Assembly (NCBI GenBank): GCA_009602725.1
Contig: WELB01000376.1
Span: forward strand, 1 to 19,975
Direction: 5' to 3'
Source: Spirogloea muscicola
Taxonomy: Eukaryota; Streptophyta; Zygnematophyceae; Spirogloeales; Spirogloeaceae
DNA: 19,975 bases
The position numbers and the translations under genes are program-made. Position 1 is the stretch's first letter; the number at the start of each line of letters is the position of its first letter. This document shows, in pieces, positions 13,301 through 19,975 of the stretch. The notes under the pieces are model-generated. The model saw nothing but the letters and a program-made list of their open reading frames with translations, ran no database searches and was not told the DNA's origin.

Positions 13301-16300
13301 CCATGCTGACGGACATGCTTGCACAGCAGATTACAATGCCAAAGGCCACAAGTGAAAGGAGCTACTTGTCAAGCACCAGCACCTCCTACAGCAAAATATC
13401 GAAGCAAGAAATTTTTCAAATAAAATGAGAAATTGCTAGTGTCACCGTGGAACCCTGTAGCTACTCCTGAGATAACAGCACTGTGAGAGAAATGAGTGCA
13501 GATAAAGACCCGCTAACGCTTGTCTCGTCCACTGCAAATGACTTCATGGCATGCTGCATGCGGTCGAAGCTGGTGGCCTTCCAAACAAATTCCACACTGA
13601 ACCCGTGGCTGCAGTCGAGAGGCACTCCCTAAGCAGAGCAAATTCCTACTGAGTCAGAAAGATGCCTGCAAATAGCCTGCTGATCCCCGGGTCATCTGCA
13701 TCAAGCCTTGGCCTAGTCAAGGTCCAGCAGTGAAGACACAGCAGATTACGTGCCAGTGTCCTACCTGGCCACTTCGAAGCTCAAGTGCTACCTCCTCGGC
13801 AGCTGTGAGCTTGATCTGGCAAATACAGCACAGAAAATAAGAACAATGTTGGAGAAGACACTATGAAAGCAGTGCTATGAACATTTGACCAGGCATACAT
13901 CTCACCATATGAGGCATATGCTCCGAAGACTAGAACTATTGACGGGCTCTATCAGAAACATCGTATGGGGATCTTTACCACATGACCAACAGACTGCCAT
14001 GGGTCATGACTACTGTCCCCAGTGAAACGCAGCCTCAACTCATCCCCAGGCACCAATCGAATCTCATTGTCTTCCTGCACATCAGGGGCTCTGAGAAGCA
14101 ATAAGCTGATCATCACGCTATAGTGATCACCATTTGTAAGCCTTGACATACTGCTACTAACAATGGTCAAGCTAAAACAGCACAGATTCCAAGTTACAAG
14201 GATTGGTGTATATTCAATATATTGTAGGCTCTCTCTGTACAATCTCGTATATCACTGCAACACTCGTAAGCTCTCAGTCTCTCCAATAGCCTTAGATTTA
14301 CCTTAGGAAACATGAAGTACGCCACTCTTTTCTTGTTCAAGCCAACATCCCAGCGCACAGTGATAGAATCTTTGGATTGTGATTCTTTCATGACCTGCAC
14401 ACATAGAAGTGCTCCACACAGGAGCTCAGCCGCCATAGCTTGCCAAATAGAAACGTTGACCAGGGCACCATCTTGATTGGGATAGAATGAAGAAGGCAAC
14501 CAAGGCAAACAAGGCACGCCTTAGGTACTTCAGAATTTTGAGATGTTCGAAGTCTTTAGCTGCTTGCATGATCCTCAATCTAATCATCATTGGCACAATG
14601 CAACAGTCAAGTACCTTGTCATAGTCGGCTTCTAACTTGACAAGGGGTCCAAACACATTTTGGTACTGCATGGAATAATAAGTCACACAGGTCAGCATTC
14701 TTGAAAGGATGCGAATGCTTTAGACCGAATTATAATGAATACCTCAGCTCGTGCATATAGCAGAAAACAGATACTCAGTAAGCCCAATGTCACGCATTGA
14801 TCAGAACCTGTTTAATTTTAGCTTACTAAATTTTAATTCAATTTAGGTACCACACTCTACTGCCGACAGGAGTGCCGCAATGATAACGAAGGATGGACCT
14901 GCCTAAGCATCTACTTTGGACAAGCTCAAAGCACCAATCACATAAGCACCTGGTATGCATCCTCGTAGCGTAGGGCAACTGGCTGGGGCTCATCATCAAC
15001 ACCAGGCTTCTCTAGGTCCTCCAGAGTGGCATCCGGAGCAGACTTCCAGAGCTCTTCTAGCTTGTTGATCTGCGCAGCGCTGACTTGCCGGGCTCGAAGC
15101 TGCTCTTGCTCAGTTGGCACCTGAAGCAAGTCGCAGCAAAGGCAGACGCAGTGGACTACAGTCAGCAACATGCCTGCAGTACTCAGGTGCTTGTACTGGT
15201 GGAAGAAAGGACACGCTCTTGAGCCATTGTGTTTCTACAAGTGGTCACTGCTGTGTGACCCTTCCAGGAGAATGAAGAGCAAGAGTCTCTCTACAGCACG
15301 ACAGACAAGACGCCATGACCTCAGTCAGTGTCAAACAAGTGAGGGTATTGTTTTTAGGACCTTCACTAGCCATGGCAGGAAGCAGCGGTCATCAATCAAG
15401 GGCTGCCACTGGCTTAGGTCCCAGTTCATGTCCTTGAGGCCATTGGCACTAAGGCAGGGTTCCCGGCACAGAAGTACAACAACGGACTCTGACTTGGCCG
15501 AGATGAAGCCAAGCAAGAAAGCATTGCGGCAGCCACAATTGTAACATTCCAACGTAGTCTCGCCAAGGGGACTGTCCTTGTGCAGGCACACTTCCTTGTG
15601 CTTGGTGCGAACCTGCACAGCCAGTGTTTGATGAGCAGTATGCAAATTGTCCTGGCCTTTAGCCACAACGAGCACAGAGATGGTGCAAACAGCCAACTCC
15701 TATCGCCCCACCCCCGCACCCCTAAAGCTTCAATGTAACAACCACCCTTGGTAAAGTTGCTCCAGGTGTGAATCCGCTCTTAAACATCAACATAGCAGAT
15801 GCTTGTACCAGAAGCATCTTCGGCTTGCATGCCATAGTCGATTTTGCAGTGAGCCTGGACGAAACTTGGAGCACTTGTATGATGAGCAAGGGTTTGGGCT
15901 GTACCAGGTGATTCACGATGTGGGAGCCGGACATGTTGCCGCGGGAGTTGCAGAACCACCGCCGGCAGGAGGGCGCGTTGCACCGCACAACCGAGGCCGG
16001 GCTGTGGATGCCGCAGTACTTGCACGCATGCTCCGGCAGATCCTTGGCAGCGCCAGGGTCCAGTGTGTCGTCTTCGTGGGGCTCATCGAGGCTCAGCTCG
16101 CTGGCCTGCCTGGCCAGCCCGTCGGCGGCGGCCTCGAAGTTGCCACCGCCTGAAGATGGCTTGCCGGGACTAACGGTGTGACTCCCGAGCGGCGCAGCGG
16201 CTGCCACCGCGGCTGCCGGATGCCCTTCGCTCGCCGCCTGCCTGACTGTGGCTGCAGGCGCCGCCTCGGCGGACGCGGCGGAGGCGCCGGACGCCGTGAG

Positions 16301-16371
16301 CCGCGACGGCAGCGCCGGCGGCGGGCCCTGGCNCGCGGGCGCCGCGGGGGCCGCGAAGTTGCTGCGCGGCT
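7270..16371 (-). CDS. UPF1: UPF1 RNA helicase, regulator of nonsense-mediated mRNA decay (first exon not found)
   Basis: ATP-dependent superfamily 1 RNA helicase that drives nonsense-mediated decay in the cytoplasm. Exons: 15905..16371, 15361..15612, 14950..15120, 14615..14665, 14302..14394, 13979..14074, 13765..13815, 13510..13628, 13165..13273, 12865..13059, 12613..12684, 12367..12433, 12111..12253, 11783..11983, 11445..11600, 11154..11267, 10933..11031, 10540..10617, 10129..10263, 9838..9912, 9455..9602, 8898..9193, 8555..8620, 8241..8312, 7951..8043, 7559..7657, 7270..7344. In order come the UPF2-binding CH zinc domain ([36 protein letters not shown]), Walker [49 protein letters not shown] and VALTRAKYG, then a Gly/Pro-rich tail with about 15 SQ/TQ sites. 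These are all the residues needed for ATPase activity. The sequence is closest to plant UPF1. Some 1,190 aa are recovered. A C10 tract plus CCAG at about 16372-16390 looks like an acceptor, and no in-frame ATG exists upstream, so the initiating exon is missing. An N at 16333 leaves one codon unknown. Confidence 0.97.
12685..12864 (-). other. GC-AG intron in UPF1
   Basis: The exon ending STTGLK (12865) is followed by GCGAGT instead of GT. The next exon begins [12 protein letters not shown] at 12684 after TTGCAG, and plant UPF1 is contiguous across this join ([12 protein letters not shown]). AG|GCGAGT fits the known GC-AG donor consensus. No GT at a frame-compatible position reproduces the conserved protein. 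Confidence 0.85.
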
Positions 16372-16576
16372 CTGGTTTGGGGGGGGGGACGCATCCGGAA
16401 GGGCCTTCTCGTATTGGAACACTATAGACGAATGAATTGCGGATTCTTTTTCGGCTGCCGTAATCAACGTTATACCGATAGCCTAGGGACCTCGCGCCGC
16501 CCAAGAGCGTAGCCCCAGGAATCAAGCGTACTGCCGGATGTAGCACTATCTTGCCGCGGCAGGGTAAGGTCGTCAA

Positions 16577-16587
16577 CCACTGCGCTA
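16577..16587 (-). promoter_or_regulatory. Possible RNA polymerase III A-box (tRNA-like)
   Basis: The minus strand reads TAGCGCAGTGG, an excellent match to the tRNA A-box, within TCCGTTAGCGCAGTGGTT. About 60 bases further on (16518..16527) is GCTTGATTCC, a weak, decayed match to the B-box. The flanks do not fold into a complete tRNA cloverleaf, so at best this is a tRNA-derived SINE relic or a pseudogene. Confidence 0.3.
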
Positions 16588-16609
16588 ACGGACTACTGAC
16601 GATCGCCGG

Positions 16610-16982
16610 TTCACACCGGGTCGGACGGACGGACGCCTGGCGCGTCCGCCCCCCCGGTGGGGGGGTGGACGCGGCCACGGAGGCCGAGGCCCGCCTGCAC
16701 GTGCAGAACCGAATTTGAACTCTCGCGTATTGGGGGAGGGGGGTGCCAGCTGTCCCTTTTCGGGCAGGCCGGAAGGGGTGGACGGGAGGAGGGCCCAATT
16801 CCGTCCGGCCGTCGTGGCAAACGCGCGCGTTTAGGCGTAACGCGCCCCGAAAGGCGTCCTAGTCAGCGCCCGATGTGGCGCCTCCGTGGCGCGCGTCCGC
16901 GTCCGGGCGCGCATGAAGCCGGGCGTTCCAAACAAACCGACGACACGTACCCCTCCGTCCGTCCGCCCGTCCCCGGTGTGAA
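16610..16982. mobile_element. 373-bp MITE-like element with terminal inverted repeats
   Basis: The left end (16610..16636) starts TTCACACCGGG and continues with CGGACGGACGGACG. The right end (16956..16982), read on the other strand, starts with the same TTCACACCGGG and then has CGGGCGGACGGACGG. The ends match over about 27 bases with one indel and one or two mismatches. The interior has no credible protein, as in miniature non-autonomous DNA transposons. I see no clear target-site duplication at the flanks (CGCCGG left, TTGGCC right), so the insertion may be old or the element may be of another type. Confidence 0.6.
16641..16673. repeat. Strong 15-bp hairpin inside the inverted-repeat element
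   Basis: CGCGTCC-G-CCCCCCC pairs with GGGGGGG-T-GGACGCG across a three-base GGT loop, with one G-T wobble. It lies just inside the left terminal repeat, a usual place for subterminal structure in foldback-type elements. Confidence 0.85.
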
Positions 16983-17285
16983 TTGGCCATGAGTACGAGG
17001 CCCCTCTGACTGCCACTCTTCTGTCGACGATGTCTACTACGGGGCTGAGCCCCCCACGGAATGCCTTTGGCATAATGGCAAATCGGCGATGGGTAGCCAA
17101 GCCTGCTGGGTCTTGGCGCCCCACAGTGGGTTCACTAGCCTCAACGCCTTGCTCCATTACTTGCGGCCGCCCTCGAATGAAGCAGCTCGTCTGTGCTCTT
17201 TGACTCATCGCTCCGGCTTTCACTTTTCCGCAATCTCCCAGAGGAAGAGTGCATGCACATTCCATGACTTGTAATCTGTTGGGTA

Positions 17286-17290
17286 TTACA
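17286..17290 (-). terminator. Possible TGTAA polyadenylation signal of the methyltransferase gene
   Basis: The minus strand reads TGTAA about 245 bases beyond the methyltransferase stop codon. TGTAA is the usual polyadenylation signal of chlorophyte green algae. A five-base motif can occur by chance, so this is only suggestive. Confidence 0.25.
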
Positions 17291-17534
17291 GAGACAAACC
17301 TGCTGGATCCAGACACTGACAATCACTATCAGGCCAGGGCAGACTTACTGTGCAACATGTTATGGTACAGCCAATTTCTAAGAAGCCTCCGGTGGTTCTC
17401 AACGACAAGTGCAATGCAAACGTCCAGCTCTCATGTTCTGAGTTGCTGTCAAAACTTCTTTAATACGCCTCTCACATGCACCACGAGCTAGAAGAAGCAT
17501 CTGAAGGCTGCTCTGCCTTGGCAGTGACATGTTG

Positions 17535-19881
17535 CTAGTCGCTGGTGTTCCTGGCCTCAATCACGCTGGCAAAACTCCGCGTGCCAACAATCTGCACAAT
17601 CTCCAGGCCAGCAGCGGCCAGCAGCGACCGCCACTCCGTCTCCGTGCGCTCCTGGCCGGTGCACATGGCCATCATCTGCATGTCAAGGCCGGTCTTGAGC
17701 ATGTCCACTGGGTCGTCAGGCCCCTCAATCACCGCGTCTATCACAAGCAGGCGCGCCCCAGCTGCGGCAGGCGGCATGGCTGCCGTCACATTGGCAAGGA
17801 TGCGCGCTGCAGCATCGTCATCCCAGTCATGCAGGATGTGCTTCAGCACATATGCATCTGCCCCTACAGGCTCCACTTTCTCAAAGAAGCTGCCTGCAGG
17901 CACTCACGGACGGCCGCATCTGGGGTAATTGTCAGAGATCGACAAGGTTCCACACCTCTAAGAAGGCACACCACCCGGCTAGCTTATCTCGATAAGCTAG
18001 ATAAGCTAGCCGTGTCATGAACAAGCAGCAACACCTTCATATACTTGTCGTTCATATTTGCAAAGATGATGAGATAACTATCAAGCCACAGGTAAGAGGG
18101 GACATGCACAAACCACACGAAGATACAGGCAAGTGTGATGGCAAGGATGTAGTGTGTAATCGTGAGAGGTCCTGCAACCTACTGACCTGGCACGAAGGAG
18201 ACACCTGCAGCCTCCGCAGGCCCGCCAGCCGCCGCTTTAAGGACAGCTGGGCGATCCAACACACTTGCACGGCCTCGAAGGTGTGGCCACACAGTAACTA
18301 TCTCTTTCAGGAAGGTGCCGCTGCCCCCCCCAACGTCTACCAGTGATCTGCAATAATGCAAGGGCGCAGGCAGTCATCAGTTAGTGCATTGCTTTTGCAA
18401 CCCTGCACTAGCCTCAAGCATAATCAGTGGGCTGCTATATGTTGTGATTGCGCCTTCTAAAGTCCATTATGTTGACCCCTGACCGTCATCAATAGTCAAC
18501 CTCTTATGAGCACTGTCATCCTGTTCTACAAGCACATTCGTACAAGCAAGGAAGAGAACGCCCTGAGCAGAAACAACTCTCAAAGTGGGCACCTGAAAGA
18601 GCTCCACTTGGAGTAGTCCCTGGCTAGAAATGCACTGTCCAGCAAGAAGCCCGCCGCGAACATCGCATCCGCGCGTTGGCTCAGCTTGGGGTTTTGATCA
18701 TAGTGCTCCCACATTGTCTTGCCCATTGCCTGGTCAAAAGCTGAGCCACCGTTGCGAAGCGCCAGTGCCAGGTTGTTCCAGCCGATGCGATGGTCCTCCT
18801 GGTCGTTCATGGCAAGGACAAGCGGCAACTCTGGAACTTGGTGCGCTTCACACAGCAGCGCTGACGTTGGCGTCAAAGAGAACTCGCCGCTGTGCACATC
18901 GTAACCAAAGAGTCTGTGTGCGGCAAGAAAGCGCAACAGCCGATGCAGGTTTCTGGCATCGACAGGCTCCGGCAGCACCTGCAGAGGCAAGCAGGCCCAG
19001 GCTGTCGCCTTCAGCTACAGAAAATCGTGGCATTTCGCGAACTCCTTGGGTGCCTGCCGAGCATCTTATAATGCAACACATTTTACTGCACAAAATGCAT
19101 CAAGTCTGACCGAGAAACAGCTGCTGGTCACATTGCTGGCCCTTCCACTGCTGTTGACAGAGCTTCACTCCCAAAGCTCTGAGTGCGACAGCAGGGCATC
19201 TGCGTTTGTGGAAGTTTTAAGGGCGGCGCCGACCTTGGCGAGCTGGGCGGCAGTCCTGGGCCCCTGCACGAGGGCGTCGGCGACACGGAGGCGCGCGGCG
19301 TGGTAGAGCGAGTCGGAGACCCAGAAGAGGGAGGCGGCCTGGCGGAGGCGAAGCTCAGACGGCAGCGCTGCATGGAGGCCGCGGTAGATGGCCATCCAGG
19401 CAGCCGCAAGCGGCCGGACCAGAAACTTGGGCGGCAGCGACTGGAGCCTGCACACAGAGCCCACCGAGGCCGTGAGTCGATGCGGGCAGAGCTGCGCTGG
19501 TACCGCAGCCAGGGCCATGACCGTCGCCATGGAGCTGGCGCTGTGAGCTGCACTGGCGTCGCGGCAGACAGAGGGGCGATGGGCGCACGTCGTGCTCTGC
19601 AGCCGCACGCCGCGCTGCTGCGACGCCACGGCCCCGGCCCGCCGGGCGAGGAGCAGCAGCGGCAGGAGGGCGGCCAGCACGGTGCCCACCACTAGCAGCG
19701 CGCGCTGCGGCGGAGGCCGCCGCGGGCCCCAGTCCACGCCGCACGTCTGCCAGAAGGCCTGCCCGATGCAGGCGAGCGCGCCCTGCACGGCCAGTGTGGC
19801 CACTGCCACCAGCACGACGTGCCCTGCCACGCCGCCGCCTCCGCCGCCGCCGCCGCCGCCGCCGCTCCATGGCCAAGCCAT
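17535..19881 (-). CDS. SAM-dependent O-methyltransferase, family 2 (COMT/ASMT-like), with N-terminal hydrophobic extension
   Basis: Transfers a methyl group from S-adenosylmethionine to a hydroxyl of a small aromatic or similar substrate; the substrate cannot be told from sequence. Exons 19234..19881, 18593..18978, 18187..18347 and 17535..17893 join in frame (GT-AG) to 517 aa plus stop. The dimerisation/winged-helix part (RQAASLFWVSDSLYHAARL, ADALVQGPRTAAQLAK, ARNLHRLLRFLAAH) is followed by the SAM loop LVDVGGGSGTF (about 347-357) and the catalytic histidine in KHILHDWDDD (His420). Family members are usually about 350-370 aa. The excess is an N-terminal extension of about 130 residues: a Gly11 run, then hydrophobic segments at about 22-43 and 61-78, suggesting a membrane anchor or a complex targeting sequence. 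An internal ATG at 19530 (residue 118) would give a soluble protein of about 400 aa. The frame is open to the window edge, so a still earlier start cannot be excluded. Confidence 0.9.
17976..18012. repeat. Perfect 14-bp inverted repeat in a methyltransferase intron
   Basis: CGGCTAGCTTATCT (17976..17989) and its exact reverse complement (17999..18012) are separated by nine bases. The loop and right arm together also contain GATAAGCTA twice in tandem. It lies in the last intron (17894..18186), so it would form a hairpin in the pre-mRNA. Confidence 0.9.
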
Positions 19882-19939
19882 GCGAGCTTCAGGGCCTTGG
19901 CGCGCCGCAGCCAGGGTTGCCCTCCCCTGCGCCAACGCA

Positions 19940-19975
<36 letters not shown>
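19940..19975. repeat. GGC trinucleotide repeat at the window end
   Basis: Twelve GGC units run to the last base, so the full length is unknown. On the minus strand these are GCC repeats upstream of the methyltransferase ATG. A shorter run of the same triplet at about 19834-19866 encodes the Gly11 stretch of that protein. Confidence 0.9.

Larger units (their letters stand above)
16372..17534. other. UPF1 5' region and methyltransferase 3' flank
   Basis: This segment separates the first recognised UPF1 exon from the stop codon of the methyltransferase; both genes are on the minus strand. It should contain the UPF1 promoter, its missing first exon and the methyltransferase 3' untranslated region. 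About 16440-16990 differs from its neighbours in composition and holds the inverted-repeat element. From 17000 to 17520 I see nothing recognisable. The minus-strand frame at 16831..17322 has no family resemblance and runs through the element. Confidence 0.6.

Noticed and set aside
16578-16620. A complete tRNA gene around the A-box
   Set aside because: Acceptor and D-stem complements do not pair and the B-box is degenerate; no cloverleaf could be drawn.
15722-16798. Extension of UPF1 exon 1 upstream to 16798
   Set aside because: The apparent start codon there is TTG, not ATG, and the sequence upstream of 16371 changes character after a strong polypyrimidine-CCAG acceptor.
16831-17322. Minus-strand frame as a candidate first exon of UPF1
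   Set aside because: It shows no resemblance to known UPF1 N-termini, runs through the inverted-repeat element and has no clear donor joining it to the exon at 16371.
19881-19935. Methyltransferase start at 19935
   Set aside because: The codon there is TTG; the first ATG in the frame is at 19881.

Overview
The window looks like nuclear DNA of a green alga, probably a trebouxiophyte-like chlorophyte. The genes are split by many short introns with CAG acceptors, exons are GC-rich, GCC/GGC trinucleotide runs sit at two gene starts, and all four proteins read like plant or algal family members. The species cannot be named from the sequence. Two single ambiguous bases (3913 and 16333) mark weak points in the assembly.

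Layout. 1-1694 is non-coding and repeat-rich, with duplicated blocks, a small hairpin repeated three times and a very GC-rich palindromic patch. 1695-3743 (minus) is a plastid-type NAD-dependent malate dehydrogenase in at least six exons, one of them a 36-bp microexon; its N-terminal exon is not resolved. 3744-4637 is a divergent intergenic region holding a 66-nt poly(T) tract that ends at an N. 4725-6077 (plus) is a complete five-exon glutathione S-transferase of the YfcG/Ure2-like (nu) type, 223 aa. 6078-7269 is the space between two convergent genes. 7270-16371 (minus) is the nonsense-mediated decay helicase UPF1, for which I reconstructed 27 coding exons; the true first exon is upstream and not found. 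16372-17534 separates UPF1 from the next gene and contains a 373-bp element with terminal inverted repeats. 17535-19881 (minus) is a four-exon family-2 O-methyltransferase with an unusual N-terminal extension carrying two hydrophobic segments. The window ends inside a GGC repeat.

The four genes do not form a pathway: they are two redox/metabolic enzymes, an RNA surveillance helicase and a small-molecule methyltransferase. Exon joins were chosen by GT-AG (once GC-AG) sites, frame continuity and family similarity. In each gene every internal junction keeps the frame. The most interesting signals are the inverted-repeat element at the UPF1 5' end, the modular SQ/TQ-ended exons of the UPF1 tail, the poly(T)/N junction where the malate dehydrogenase start should be, and the membrane-type extension on the methyltransferase.
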